Positions 1-8,518 of a stretch of DNA of 64,000 nt are shown here, one piece after another. The stretch lies in assembly GCA_022779485.1 (NCBI GenBank), contig JALFTC010000014.1:62001-126000 (forward strand), read 5' to 3'. The notes below the pieces were generated by a model. That model was not told the origin of the DNA and searched no databases. It saw nothing but the letters and a program-made list of their open reading frames with translations. The stretch is from Ruminococcus sp. (GTDB lineage Bacteria; Bacillota; Clostridia; Oscillospirales; Acutalibacteraceae). Position 1 is the first letter of the stretch; every line of letters starts with the position of its first letter. Made by a program: the position numbers and the translations under genes.

Positions 1-231
1 TACGATAACCTCGTCACCGGGTCCTACTCCCAAAATACGCAGTGTCATCTCTGCACAGGCTGTTTGAGAGTTAAGGCAAACAGCCACATCTGTGTTGCAC
101 CACTTGGCTATTTCCTTTTCAAAAGCCTTTGTTTTTGGTCCGGTGGTAATCCATCCCGACTTTAACACCTCAACAACGGCGTCAATTTCCTTTTGTGTAA
201 TATCGGGAGGAGAAAAAGGTATGTTTCTCAT
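1..231 (-). CDS. DegT/DnrJ/EryC1/StrS-family aminotransferase, 5' part only
   Basis: The first 77 codons of a gene that runs off the left edge. It begins MRNIPFSPPDIT, followed by the helix EIDAVVEVLKSGWITTGPKT and later VCLNSQTACAEM. This is the usual start of PLP-dependent sugar aminotransferases that act on nucleotide-linked keto-sugars for surface polysaccharides or secondary metabolites. The ATG is preceded by GAGG at a proper distance. The PLP-binding lysine lies outside the window, so activity and substrate cannot be judged. The family call is fairly secure; the pathway is unknown, although sugar-modifying envelope genes occur elsewhere in the window. Confidence 0.82.
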   Translation of the reverse strand, partial: MRNIPFSPPDITQKEIDAVVEVLKSGWITTGPKTKAFEKEIAKWCNTDVAVCLNSQTACAEMTLRILGVGPGDEVIV

Positions 232-444
232 AAGAATATTCCTCGCTTAACTTTTGGCTTGCCTAATAATTTATAAAAACTCAGAAATGTATATTTTTTC
301 GCAAATATGCGTTAAACAAGCCATATCCATTAATAACCAAAATCTTACTACATTATACTACTAATATTTACAAGTGTAAAGTGTTTCATTAGTTTTATCT
401 GATATATTAGTGTGGGTAGTGTGTGGTGTACTCCAAACTCCAAA

Positions 445-1179
445 CTACACCACAAACCCTCCGCTGACATTTAGGATTTGCCCTGTGATGTAGTCGGCAT
501 CTTTGCTTGCAAGAAAGGCTACCGACTTTGCAATATCCTTTGGAGTGCCAAGCCTTTTCAGCAGAGTTTTATCCTTAAGGTCATTTAAGGTTATTTCGTC
601 AAAAATTTTTGTCATATCCGTTTCGATTACACCGGGGCAGATGCAGTTGACGGTAATATTGCTTGGGGCAAGCTCCTTTGCCAAAGCTTTTGTAAAGCCG
701 ATAAGACCTGCCTTTGCTGTTGAGTAGTGAACCTCACAGCTTCCTCCTGTGATGCCCCACATTGAGCCTATATTTATTATTTTGCCGTACTGACGCCCAA
801 TCATTCCCGTAATTACACATTGTGTGCAGTTAAATGCACCGTCAAGGTGAGTGCTTAGCATTGTTTTCCACTCATATTCATCAATGGAGCGAAAATCCCT
901 TTGGGTGCTGATTCCTGCGTTGTTAACAAGAACAGTTATTGTGCCAAGTTCACTTTGGATTTTCGTTGTCATTTCTTCAACTTCGTTTCGGTTTTTAACA
1001 TCCGCCTTGTAGGCACAGGCAGGAACAGAAAATTCCCTCATAATATTTAAAGCAAGTTCCCTTGCAGACTTTTCACTATTTACATAGTTAATTGCTACGG
1101 CATATCCCTTTTTTGCAAATTCCAAGGCGGTTTCTTTGCCGATTCCTCTTGAACCGCCTGTTATCAGTGCTGTATTCAT
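445..1179 (-). CDS. SDR-family reductase, FabG/YmfI-like (possible EF-P 5-aminopentanone reductase)
   Basis: A 244-residue classical short-chain dehydrogenase/reductase. It has the dinucleotide motif TGGSRGIG (residues 7-14), NNAG (86-89) and the catalytic set Ser139, Tyr152, Lys156 (YSTAK). It ends GQILNVSGGFVV, typical of the FabG group. The segment around the active site (SMWGITGGSCEVHYSTAKAG) resembles the Firmicutes reductases that convert 5-aminopentanone on elongation factor P rather than fatty-acid FabG; this subfamily assignment is from memory and moderate. No good ribosome site precedes the ATG. It lies 62 bp downstream of glnS on the same strand, separated by a terminator hairpin. 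A generic 3-oxoacyl-ACP reductase is the alternative. Confidence 0.85.
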   Translation of the reverse strand: MNTALITGGSRGIGKETALEFAKKGYAVAINYVNSEKSARELALNIMREFSVPACAYKADVKNRNEVEEMTTKIQSELGTITVLVNNAGISTQRDFRSIDEYEWKTMLSTHLDGAFNCTQCVITGMIGRQYGKIINIGSMWGITGGSCEVHYSTAKAGLIGFTKALAKELAPSNITVNCICPGVIETDMTKIFDEITLNDLKDKTLLKRLGTPKDIAKSVAFLASKDADYITGQILNVSGGFVV

Positions 1180-1198
1180 AGTTTATCTGTGTTTCCCC

Positions 1199-1224
1199 AA
1201 AAAAGGCATTGGTTGCCCAATGCC
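1199..1224 (-). terminator. Rho-independent terminator after glnS
   Basis: A perfect 8-bp inverted repeat, GGCATTGG / CCAATGCC (1205-1212 and 1217-1224), with a 4-base loop. On the minus strand it is followed by six T residues (1199-1204). It ends the glnS transcript ahead of the SDR gene. Confidence 0.8.
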
Positions 1225-1241
1225 CTTTGGTTTTTAAAAAT

Positions 1242-2930
1242 TTATTTTTTCTTTTTAAAGCCGTCCTTTAGACTTACACTTCTGTTGAATACAAGGTGGT
1301 CTTTACTGCTTGTCTTGTTGTCAACGGTGAAGTAACCAAGCCTCATAAACTGAAAATGAATGTTGCTGTTGTCCTTTATAGACGCTTCAATTTTGCAGTT
1401 TTCAAGGGTTACAAGGCTTTCGGGGTTGATGTAATCCAAGAAATTCTTGTCACCTGTGTCAGGCTCAGGGTCTGTGAACAGGTTGTCGTAAAGGTTTACG
1501 GTTGCAGGGACATAGTTGTTTGCGTCAACCCAGTGGATAGTACCCCTTACCTTTCTGTTGTCGGGGGCATTTCCGCCCTTTGTTTCAGGGTCGTACTCTG
1601 CGTAAACAGTTGTAACATTTCCCTCTTCGTCCTTTTCACAGCCTGTACAGGTTACAAGGTATGCAGACTTCAGCCTTACCTCGTTGCCGGGGTACAGCCT
1701 TTGGTACTTCTTTACGGGAACCTCCATAAAGTCGTCGCTTTCGATATAACATTCACGGGAGAATGTGATTTCCCTCTCTCCGTCCTCAGGGTGGTTAGGG
1801 TTGTTTTCCACAGTAAATGTTTCGGTTTTGCCCTCAGGATAATTGGTGATTATCAGTTTTATCGGCCTTAAAACACCCATAAGCCTTTGTGCAGAGTCGT
1901 TAAGGTCGTTCCTTAAACAATGCTCCAAAAAGTTGTATTCAACTGTGGAATTTACCTTTGCAACGCCGATTTGCTCGCAGAAATCCCTAATGGACTTGGG
2001 TGTGTAGCCACGCCTTCTCAGTCCGCAAAGGGTAGGCATTCTTGGGTCGTCCCAACCGTCAACATAGCCATCTTCAACCAGTGCTCTCAACTTTCTCTTG
2101 CTCATAACTGTGTTGTTAATGCCAAGCCTTGCAAACTCAATCTGCCTTGGCTTTGAGGGACTGGAAATATTCTCAATAACCCAGTCATAAAGCGGTCTGT
2201 GGCTTTCAAACTCAAGGGTGCAAAGTGAATGTGTAATGCCCTCAATAGCGTCCTCGATAGGGTGGGCAAAGTCGTACATTGGGTAAATGCACCAAGCATC
2301 CCCTGTGCTGTGGTGGTGCATATGGTTGATTCTATAGATAACAGGGTCACGCATATTGAAGTTGCCGGAGGCAAGGTCGATTTTTGCCCTTAAGGTCATA
2401 CTTCCGTCCTCAAACTCTCCCTCCTTCATACGGCGGAAAAGGTCAAGGCTCTCCTCAATAGGTCTGTCCCTGTAAGGACTTTTTGCAGGAGTTTTAAGGT
2501 CGCCCCTGTATTCCCTCATCTGCTCTGCGTTAAGCTCACAAACATAGGCAAGTCCCTTTTTAATCAGCTCCACAGCATATTCGTACATCTGTGGAAAATA
2601 GTCGGATGCATAGTAAAATCTGTCGCCCCAGTCAAAGCCAAGCCACTTGATGTCCTCTTTGATTGCGTCAACATACTCAACATCCTCTTTTGTAGGGTTG
2701 GTGTCGTCCATACGCAGGTTGCACATACCACCATATTTTTCGGCTGTGCCAAAGTCAATGCAAATCGCCTTGGCGTGGCCTATGTGTAAATATCCGTTTG
2801 GTTCGGGAGGAAATCGTGTGTGAACAGTTTTCCCCTCATATTCTCCGCCGGGTGCAATATCCTCGTCAATAAAAGAGTGGATAAAGTTACCCGCCATTAT
2901 TTCCTCGTTGTTCTTTACTTCCTCTGCCAT
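1242..2930 (-). CDS. glnS: Glutaminyl-tRNA synthetase
   Basis: A 562-residue class I aminoacyl-tRNA synthetase that charges tRNA-Gln with glutamine. The ATP-binding HIGH motif is seen at residues 49-52 (within [14 protein letters not shown]) and the KMSKS-equivalent MSKRK at about 276-280. The catalytic core is followed by the two C-terminal anticodon-binding beta-barrels. Length matches bacterial GlnRS. Many Firmicutes rely on GatCAB amidotransfer instead, so a full glnS is worth noting. It is a single-gene unit with its own downstream terminator. The start at [10 protein letters not shown] gives the expected short charged N-terminal tail, preceded by GAGGGC. Confidence 0.96.
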   Translation of the reverse strand: MAEEVKNNEEIMAGNFIHSFIDEDIAPGGEYEGKTVHTRFPPEPNGYLHIGHAKAICIDFGTAEKYGGMCNLRMDDTNPTKEDVEYVDAIKEDIKWLGFDWGDRFYYASDYFPQMYEYAVELIKKGLAYVCELNAEQMREYRGDLKTPAKSPYRDRPIEESLDLFRRMKEGEFEDGSMTLRAKIDLASGNFNMRDPVIYRINHMHHHSTGDAWCIYPMYDFAHPIEDAIEGITHSLCTLEFESHRPLYDWVIENISSPSKPRQIEFARLGINNTVMSKRKLRALVEDGYVDGWDDPRMPTLCGLRRRGYTPKSIRDFCEQIGVAKVNSTVEYNFLEHCLRNDLNDSAQRLMGVLRPIKLIITNYPEGKTETFTVENNPNHPEDGEREITFSRECYIESDDFMEVPVKKYQRLYPGNEVRLKSAYLVTCTGCEKDEEGNVTTVYAEYDPETKGGNAPDNRKVRGTIHWVDANNYVPATVNLYDNLFTDPEPDTGDKNFLDYINPESLVTLENCKIEASIKDNSNIHFQFMRLGYFTVDNKTSSKDHLVFNRSVSLKDGFKKKK

Positions 2931-3159
2931 AATGCCCTCGCTTATATTTTTTAAATATATGTATAGATTATATCACAAATACAAAAATTTTCAATATGTA
3001 TCTATTTTATCCCCGTTTTGTTCCTTATATTATAACAGCAACTATGTGATTTTGTGTTTTCAACGGTTTAAAAATGTGAAAAATCCAACATAATTTTTGC
3101 ATTTTGCCTATAAAAAGGGTGTTCTTATTGTTGAAATATACAAAATTACTGAAAGGCAC

Positions 3160-3188
3160 TTTACTGATTTAAAGCAAAGTGGTAAAAT
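3160..3188 (+). promoter_or_regulatory. Candidate sigma-A promoter for the ABC importer
   Basis: TTTACT (3160-3165), a 17-base spacer, then TAAAAT (3183-3188), 40 bases before the lipoprotein start. The -35 box is only fair (4 of 6). The rest of the 297-base gap from 2931 is AT-rich with nothing else recognisable; no T-box or riboswitch motif was seen. Confidence 0.4.
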
Positions 3189-3227
3189 CATTTTTGTTAA
3201 GTTAAATTCATTGAGGAGGAATTAACA

Positions 3228-4202
3228 ATGAAAAAATTAATTGCACTGTTGTGCGTAGTAGCAATGGCTATCGGAATTACAGCTTGTGATACATCCGACA
3301 GCAAAAAAGATGAATCAAAAACATACAAAGTAGGTATCTGCCAGCTTGTTCAGCACGAGGCTTTGGATGCTGCAACAAAGGGCTTTAAGGATTATCTTAC
3401 CGATAAGCTTGGCGACAGAGTTGAGATTAACGAGCAAAACGCTTCAGGCGACGCTGCTAACTGCTCAACAATCTGCAACCAGTTTGTAAGTGAAAATGTT
3501 GACCTTATTATGGCAAATGCAACACCTGCTGTGTCAGCAGCGGTTTCCGCAACAAAGGAAATTCCTATTTTGGGAACATCAGTAACAAGCTACGGCGTAG
3601 CACTTGGAATTGACGGCTGGAAAGGCGGCGCAGTAGGCGGTAATGTTTCAGGTACAAGCGACCTTGCCCCACTTGACGAGCAGGCAGCAATGGTAAAGGA
3701 AATTTTCCCTGACGCTAAAAATGTGGGTATCATTTACTGCTCCAGCGAACCAAACTCTAAATATCAGGCGGATGTAATAACAGATCACTTCAAGGAGTTA
3801 GGCATTGAAGTTAAGACATACACATTCTCTGACTCAAACGATGTAGCATCAGTTACAAAGACAGCTTGTGTAGACAGTGATGTTATCTATATTCCAACAG
3901 ATAATACAGCCGCTTCCTGCGCAAAGGCTATCAATAATATTGCGCTTAAGGCTAAGGTGCCAATCATTGCAGGCGAAGAGGGCATTTGTGCCGGCTGCGG
4001 TGTTGCAACACTTTCAATCAGCTACTATGACCTTGGTCAAAAGACAGGCGAAATGGCTTACAACATCCTTGAAAAGGGTGAGGATATTTCCAAGATGGAA
4101 GTTCAGTCTGCACCAAAGTTCACAAAGAAGTATAACGAAGAAATCTGCAAGACCTTAGGTGTTGAGATTCCTGAGGGATACGAGAAGATTGAGGCTAAAT
4201 AA
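3228..4202 (+). CDS. ABC transporter substrate-binding lipoprotein (PF04392/TrpX-like)
   Basis: A 324-residue solute-binding protein anchored to the outer face of the membrane. It has a lipoprotein signal (MKKLIALLC...) with lipobox ITAC and the lipid-modified Cys near residue 20, followed by a charged linker. The mature part has the two-lobed periplasmic-binding fold typical of the ABC_sub_bind family, including VDLIMANATPAVSAAVS and VIYIPTDNTAA. Family members near LivH-like permeases include the streptococcal tryptophan binder TrpX, but the ligand here is not deducible. A strong GAGGAGG site precedes the ATG. It is first in an operon with permease and ATPase; two hairpins follow it and may set its higher expression. 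Confidence 0.88.
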   Translation: MKKLIALLCVVAMAIGITACDTSDSKKDESKTYKVGICQLVQHEALDAATKGFKDYLTDKLGDRVEINEQNASGDAANCSTICNQFVSENVDLIMANATPAVSAAVSATKEIPILGTSVTSYGVALGIDGWKGGAVGGNVSGTSDLAPLDEQAAMVKEIFPDAKNVGIIYCSSEPNSKYQADVITDHFKELGIEVKTYTFSDSNDVASVTKTACVDSDVIYIPTDNTAASCAKAINNIALKAKVPIIAGEEGICAGCGVATLSISYYDLGQKTGEMAYNILEKGEDISKMEVQSAPKFTKKYNEEICKTLGVEIPEGYEKIEAK

Positions 4203-4258
4203 TCAGCAACTTGACTTAAGATTGCCTGAATAATAAAAACTAAAGTTTTAATGCTGGT

Positions 4259-4285
4259 GGGCAACGCAGTAGTACTGTGTTGCCC
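4259..4285 (+). promoter_or_regulatory. Intercistronic hairpin 1 after the binding-protein gene
   Basis: A 13-bp inverted repeat (GGGCAACGCAGTA at 4259-4271 with its near-perfect complement at 4273-4285, one G-U pair). No T-run follows directly, so it looks more like an mRNA-stabilising or attenuating stem than a complete terminator. Confidence 0.6.
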
Positions 4286-4298
4286 AAGCGTTATGTAA

Positions 4299-4361
4299 GC
4301 TCAAAGGTGTATAAATGTATTTTGTGAATTTCTATAAGAATACATTTATATGCTTTTGAGC
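4299..4361 (+). promoter_or_regulatory. Intercistronic hairpin 2 before the permease gene
   Basis: A 23-base arm (4299-4321) pairs with 4339-4361 with three mismatches, leaving a 17-base loop. It ends 18 bases before the permease start, so it could limit read-through or permease translation. An in-frame upstream ATG at 4350 lies inside the stem and is unlikely to be the start. Confidence 0.6.
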
Positions 4362-4379
4362 ATAGAATGGAGAAGTGTT

Positions 4380-5339
4380 ATGGATTCTTTAATGTCATAT
4401 TTTAGCTCGCTAAATCCGTTAAACCTCCTTAACAGTATGCCCGGAGCAATAGCACAGGGCATTATTTGGGGTATAATGGCACTTGGCGTTTATATCACCT
4501 TTAGGATACTTGATGTTGCCGACCTTTCTGTGGATGGCACATTTGCAACAGGCGGTGCTGTTACAGTTATGCTAAGGCTTGCCGGTATGCCGATTTGGTC
4601 TTGCCTTTTGATTGCGGTTCTTGCCGGTGTAATCGCCGGTGTAATCACAGGCTTTTTACATACCAAGCTGGGTATCCCTGCAATTTTGGCAGGTATTTTG
4701 ACACAGCTGGGACTGTACTCAATTAACCTTAGTATTATGGATATGTCTGCCAACAAATCCTTTAACTATGGAGAAACCGGTCTTTATGTAACCTTGGGTA
4801 AAATCCCACAGTCCATTATTGTGGCAGCAATTTTTGCCGCCGCAATAGTTATTCTGCTGTATTGGTACTTTGGAACAGAACAGGGCTCTGCACTTAGGGC
4901 AACAGGCAGTAACCACAGTATGAGCAGTGCTCAGGGTATCAATATCAGCACTATGAAGGTTATCGGACTTGCACTTTCCAACGGTATTGTTGCATTGTCA
5001 GGGGGACTTTTTGCACAGTATCAGGGTAACGCTGATGTTAATATGGGTCGTGGCGCTATCGTTATCGGCTTGGCGGCTGTTATCATAGGCGAAGTGCTTG
5101 GTATGGCATTTTTGGGTAAAAGGCTCAATTTTGTGGGTAAACTTGTGTTTGTAATTGTTGGCGGTATTGTTTACTACATTGTTTTGTCCATAGTATTGTG
5201 GCTAAAGCTGGATTCCAACTTCCTAAAGCTGTTTTCCGCAATAATCGTTGCAATATTCCTTGCTATTCCATACCTAAAATCACAAAGCAAAAACTCCTTT
5301 AAGAAAGCAAAGAAGAAAGGAGAAAAGCAGGATGCTTAA
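4380..5339 (+). CDS. ABC transporter permease, LivH/TrpY-like
   Basis: A 319-residue inner-membrane permease with about eight hydrophobic segments. The N-terminal part (ALGVYITFRILDVADLSVDGTFATGGAV) is characteristic of permeases paired with PF04392 binding proteins and related to branched-chain amino-acid permeases. The ATG at 4380 is chosen because GGAG lies at the right distance; the in-frame ATG at 4350 is buried in a hairpin and lacks a site. The C-terminus is a Lys-rich cytoplasmic tail. The stop overlaps the ATPase start by 8 bases, which implies translational coupling. Substrate unknown; tryptophan or another small amino-acid-like ligand is only a family-based guess. Confidence 0.9.
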   Translation: MDSLMSYFSSLNPLNLLNSMPGAIAQGIIWGIMALGVYITFRILDVADLSVDGTFATGGAVTVMLRLAGMPIWSCLLIAVLAGVIAGVITGFLHTKLGIPAILAGILTQLGLYSINLSIMDMSANKSFNYGETGLYVTLGKIPQSIIVAAIFAAAIVILLYWYFGTEQGSALRATGSNHSMSSAQGINISTMKVIGLALSNGIVALSGGLFAQYQGNADVNMGRGAIVIGLAAVIIGEVLGMAFLGKRLNFVGKLVFVIVGGIVYYIVLSIVLWLKLDSNFLKLFSAIIVAIFLAIPYLKSQSKNSFKKAKKKGEKQDA

Positions 5340-6126
5340 AGTAAACAACATTGAAAAGACCTTTAACCCCGGCACAATAAATGAAAAGAAAGCACTTGAC
5401 GGTGTTTCGCTCCACCTTAACCCCGGCGACTTTGTAACAATTATCGGCGGTAACGGAGCCGGTAAATCAACCCTTATGAACGCTATCACAGGTGTTTGGC
5501 CTGTGGATAACGGAAGTATTATCCTTGACGGTACAAATGTTACAGGTATGCCTGAATACAAAAGGGCAAAATATATCGGCAGAGTTTTCCAGGATCCAAT
5601 GATGGGTACTGCTCCTGATATGCAGATTATTGAAAACTTAGCTTTAGCTTACAGAAGGGGCAAAAAGAGAACCCTTAGTTGGGGCATTACAAAAAAGGAA
5701 AGGGAGCTTTACCACGAAAAGCTGAAAATCTTAGGTCTTGGCTTGGAGGACAGAATGACCTCCAAGGTTGGACTGCTCTCAGGTGGACAAAGACAGGCAT
5801 TAACCCTGCTTATGGCGTCCCTCCAAAGCCCAAAGCTGTTGCTCCTTGACGAGCACACTGCGGCACTTGACCCAACAACAGCGGCAAAGGTGCTTGAAAT
5901 TTCGGAAGAAATAATAAGCGAAAACAACCTTACAGCAATGATGATTACTCACAATATGCACGACGCTATTGCCCACGGCAACAGGCTGATTATGATGAAC
6001 GAGGGTAAAATCATCTATGATGTTCAGGGTGAAGAGAAGAAAAACCTGACAAAAGCAGACCTTATGGCAAAGTTTGCCGAGATTGCAGGACATCAGGTTG
6101 AGTCGGATAAAATGCTTTTATCCTGA
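5332..6126 (+). CDS. ABC transporter ATP-binding protein
   Basis: A 264-residue ABC ATPase that energises the importer. Walker A GGNGAGKST lies at about residues 39-47, the signature LSGGQRQAL near 149-157, Walker B LLLLDEHTAALD near 166-177, and the switch His in MMITHNMHD. The Q-loop is in RVFQDPMMG. The second Walker B carboxylate is followed by His (DEH rather than the common DEP), as is usual in this transporter subgroup. The start overlaps the permease gene and has AAAGGAG upstream. It is the last gene of the three-gene operon and is followed by a terminator. Confidence 0.94.
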   Translation: MLKVNNIEKTFNPGTINEKKALDGVSLHLNPGDFVTIIGGNGAGKSTLMNAITGVWPVDNGSIILDGTNVTGMPEYKRAKYIGRVFQDPMMGTAPDMQIIENLALAYRRGKKRTLSWGITKKERELYHEKLKILGLGLEDRMTSKVGLLSGGQRQALTLLMASLQSPKLLLLDEHTAALDPTTAAKVLEISEEIISENNLTAMMITHNMHDAIAHGNRLIMMNEGKIIYDVQGEEKKNLTKADLMAKFAEIAGHQVESDKMLLS

Positions 6127-6142
6127 TAATATTTTTAGTAGT

Positions 6143-6172
6143 AAAACGGTACAGCTTAGGCTGTGCCGTTTT
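6143..6172 (+). terminator. Terminator of the ABC importer operon
   Basis: A 13-bp stem, AAAACGGTACAGC / GCTGTGCCGTTTT, with one G-U pair and a TTAG loop; its 3' arm ends in a T-run. The A/T symmetry means it could also work from the other strand. Confidence 0.8.
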
Positions 6173-6206
6173 GGGTACATAAGTTTAGTTAAAATATTAT
6201 GAAAAT

Positions 6207-6251
6207 AAAGCCGATGGGTTTGTGACGATAGAATCACAACTCATCGGCTTT
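6207..6251 (-). terminator. Terminator after spoIIID
   Basis: AAAGCCGATG...GTGA (6207-6225) pairs with TCACAACTCATCGGCTTT (6234-6251) with one mismatch and one bulge. On the minus strand the stem is followed by a T-rich stretch, placing it 30 bases past the spoIIID stop. Confidence 0.7.
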
Positions 6252-6280
6252 TGTAACGGATACAAGATTGATATGTATAT

Positions 6281-6553
6281 TTACTCACTATGCTGTTTTT
6301 GCTGTCTAAGCAGTAGATATTTGTTTTTTGTAGCCATTCCGCCCCTTATGTGGCGTTCGCATTTGTTGATTTCCAACACCTTTTTTACCTCTGTGTAAAG
6401 AGAAGGATTTATCTTTTTCAGCCGTGAGCTGACATCCTTGTGTACGGTGCTTTTGCTTATTCCGTATTTTTTTGCGGTTTCACGCACAGTGTCCCCGCTT
6501 TCTGCAATATGTGTTCCCAGTGTAACAGCTCGTTCTTCCACAATTCCTTTCAC
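6281..6553 (-). CDS. spoIIID: Sporulation transcription regulator SpoIIID
   Basis: A 90-residue DNA-binding protein that tunes mother-cell gene expression during sporulation. The helix-turn-helix core VRETAKKYGISKSTVHKDVSSRLKKINP and the basic C-terminal patch RHIRGGMATKNKY are the hallmarks of SpoIIID and match its usual length. The start is GTG at 6553, with GGGAGGG upstream; a nearby ATG (6555-6557) is in a different frame and cannot be the start. It stands alone between a terminator and a repeat-filled gap, with no sporulation neighbours here. Its presence shows that the organism, or a recent ancestor, forms endospores. Confidence 0.94.
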   Translation of the reverse strand: MKGIVEERAVTLGTHIAESGDTVRETAKKYGISKSTVHKDVSSRLKKINPSLYTEVKKVLEINKCERHIRGGMATKNKYLLLRQQKQHSE

Positions 6554-6654
6554 ACATTAACCCTCCCTTTAAGGATAGTTAATGATATGCAGGGGATTTT
6601 GCGGATAGTACTTTATATTTGGGAATAGTTATTTTTTAAGGAAATCCATCACAT

Positions 6655-6801
6655 TGTCATTCCGAGCTTGTCGAGGAATCCCCTGCCTATACCACTCATT
6701 TTGTTAGGGAAATCACACTTTCCTATAACCTGATAGTGTCGATTTAGGCACTACTGCTATCCTTTCAGATTCTTCGGTCGCTATGCTCCCTCAGAATGAC
6801 A
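6655..6801 (+). repeat. Family A dispersed repeat, copy A1 (147 bp)
   Basis: Starts TGTCATTCCGAG and ends CTCAGAATGACA, giving short terminal inverted repeats. The interior is shared with 44027-44173 (same orientation) and 40267-40403 (opposite). Further degenerate ends follow (CTTCGGAATGACA, CCTCGGAACGACA), so the copy looks eroded or partly tandem. It has no coding potential and fills most of the 350-base gap between spoIIID and the phosphoesterase gene. Confidence 0.85.
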
Positions 6802-6904
6802 GGTGGGGTGCTTTGCCCTTCGGAATGACAGGGCAGTATATTATGTTTCCTCGGAACGACAAACCAAAATAAGAATGTCGCTAAAAAATCAGTAAAATAT
6901 AGTA

Positions 6905-7786
6905 TTATTTGCCCTTTAATGTGATTACTGTAACATCAAGGGGATTAAAAAGTCTTGGGATTTTTCTTGAAGTGTTAAGTCCTGCGGAAATAAGCATATT
7001 TGCATTTCCGTTTGTGTAATAACCCTTTGAATACTTTGGCATAAAGCCCTGTTCAGGTGCGTAAACACCGCCTACAAAGGGAATTCTGAAAATTCCTCCG
7101 TGGGTGTGACCGCATACCATAATGTCAATATTATATTTGTCTAATCCCCACACATAGGTTTCGGGATAGTGGCACATCAGTATGGAAAAGTGATTTTCGT
7201 CCTCTTGTTTTAAATATTTTTGAAAAAGCCTGTTTTCCTCATTGTCGTAGTTCGGTGCGTCATAATCAAAGAATGGGTACCTTTTCAGTCCGGCTATGGT
7301 GATTTTGTCACCGTCCTTTGTTGTAAAGTCGGTCATTTCATTTATGAGCATAGTGGCACCGGTGGAGTTTATTGCGTTTTTAAGATTTTCAATATACTTT
7401 CCCTTTTGACTTTCACGAAAGCTTAACTCGTGATTGCCCGGGATGTAATAGACAGGGAAATCCTTTGCAAGTGTATTGCACAGGTTAACAACACCGGAGT
7501 AGTCACCGTTTTCATTGTCCACCATATCACCAATTATCATAACAAATTCCGGGTTTGCATCCTTTATTTTTTCTGCCAGTCGGCTGTTATTTTCACCGAA
7601 AACTCTGCCCTCGGAGTCTGATATTGCAACAAAGGTTGTCTGCCCCTTGATTTTTGTAGTTTCAACTGTGTATTCGTTATAGGTCAATATGCAGTTGCTT
7701 ACTATTATATTCACTGCAAAAAAGATAATTACAGCAGATAATAAGCAAAGTAAAACTGCCTTTACCTTATGTTTTTTAAAATACAT
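6905..7786 (-). CDS. Membrane-anchored metallophosphoesterase (YkuE-like)
   Basis: A 293-residue calcineurin-type phosphoesterase tethered by one N-terminal membrane segment, with the catalytic domain outside. Visible metal-site motifs are GDMVDN, GNHE, CHYPE and CGHTHGG. The first motif, normally D-x-H (SDLHG), reads SDSEG, so the first metal-binding His appears replaced by Glu. Related YkuE-type proteins act on lipid or cell-wall phosphodiesters; the substrate here is unknown. The ATG at 7786 is preferred over an in-frame one 45 bases upstream because GGGTGAT sits just before it and the membrane segment then starts properly (MYFKKHKVKAVLLC). Confidence 0.87.
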   Translation of the reverse strand: MYFKKHKVKAVLLCLLSAVIIFFAVNIIVSNCILTYNEYTVETTKIKGQTTFVAISDSEGRVFGENNSRLAEKIKDANPEFVMIIGDMVDNENGDYSGVVNLCNTLAKDFPVYYIPGNHELSFRESQKGKYIENLKNAINSTGATMLINEMTDFTTKDGDKITIAGLKRYPFFDYDAPNYDNEENRLFQKYLKQEDENHFSILMCHYPETYVWGLDKYNIDIMVCGHTHGGIFRIPFVGGVYAPEQGFMPKYSKGYYTNGNANMLISAGLNTSRKIPRLFNPLDVTVITLKGK

Positions 7787-7872
7787 TTTATCACCCAATC
7801 TAATAATAACACAACAAAAAATAATATGCAAAATCTAAATAAAATTATGTGGTATTGGCGAAAGAAATGTGA

Positions 7873-7878
7873 TATAAT
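7873..7878 (+). promoter_or_regulatory. Candidate extended -10 promoter for the CYTH gene
   Basis: TATAAT preceded by TGA (TGNTATAAT). There is no good -35 box at 17 bases, so this would be an extended -10 promoter. The start codon lies 69 bases downstream. Confidence 0.35.
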
Positions 7879-7946
7879 ATTCGTTAACGATTACAATAGG
7901 TAATACTATATTAAGACAAAGTGTTGTGCCAAAAGGGGGAATAACT

Positions 7947-8456
7947 GTGAACGAGCCTTTGGAGATAGAGAGAAAGTGGCTTATAGAGTATCCAAACACT
8001 ATTGAACTTTCCAAAATGGAGGACTACGACTACACAGAGATTTGGCAGACCTACACCGACTATGTGGAGCATAATACCTTTGGAAGAATCCGCAAAAGAG
8101 GAAAAAAGGGTGAATACACCTACACAAAGACATTTAAAAGGAGAATTTCCGACTTAACCCGAGTGGAGTATGAGGAAGAAATTACAAAGGCGGAGTACGA
8201 CAAAATTATGGGGTACAGAAAAAAGGGGTATAATACCATAAACAAGGTAAGGCACACCTTTATGTACAAGGGTTTTAAGTACGAGGTGGATGTTTTTCCC
8301 TTTTGGAGTGACAGAGCATTTTTGGAGTGTGAGGTTAACAGCGAGGACACAGAAATCCCCATTCCAAGCTGTGTTAGGATAATCAAAGAGGTTAGCTTTG
8401 ACTCTCGTTACAAAAATTCCGTCCTTGCACAAAAAATAACAACAGAAAAATTATGA
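7947..8456 (+). CDS. CYTH-domain protein (triphosphate tunnel enzyme family)
   Basis: A 169-residue protein opening with PLEIERKWLIEYP, whose E-x-E-x-K motif marks the CYTH superfamily. These enzymes bind triphosphates inside a beta-barrel tunnel with acidic and basic residues; bacterial members include tripolyphosphatases. Charged strands typical of the barrel follow: GRIRKRGKKGEYTYTKTFK, TRVEYEEEI and KYEVDVF. The GTG at 7947 has GGGGGA six bases upstream and begins directly with the motif; an in-frame GTG 21 bases earlier lacks a site. The gene stands 62 bases before metF and may share its transcript. The physiological substrate is unknown. Confidence 0.85.
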   Translation: MNEPLEIERKWLIEYPNTIELSKMEDYDYTEIWQTYTDYVEHNTFGRIRKRGKKGEYTYTKTFKRRISDLTRVEYEEEITKAEYDKIMGYRKKGYNTINKVRHTFMYKGFKYEVDVFPFWSDRAFLECEVNSEDTEIPIPSCVRIIKEVSFDSRYKNSVLAQKITTEKL

Positions 8457-8518
8457 AATTTTTAAATTGAATTTATATACCGTCTATGCGGTGACATATG
8501 GAAGAAAGTTGGTAGATT

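Noticed and set aside
1180-1200. Possible family B remnant before the SDR gene
   Set aside because: GTTTATCTGTGTTTCC resembles the element end but needs gaps and mismatches; too weak to list.
1296-1871. 191-codon frame opposite glnS
   Set aside because: Antisense shadow of a well-conserved synthetase gene; no ribosome site and Cys/Val-rich nonsense composition.
2931-3227. T-box or riboswitch before the TrpX-like importer
   Set aside because: No T-box sequence, no terminator/antiterminator pair and no conserved riboswitch core could be found.
4350-4379. Upstream start for the ABC permease
   Set aside because: The ATG lies within a long hairpin and lacks a ribosome site, while 4380 has GGAG and a normal N-terminus.
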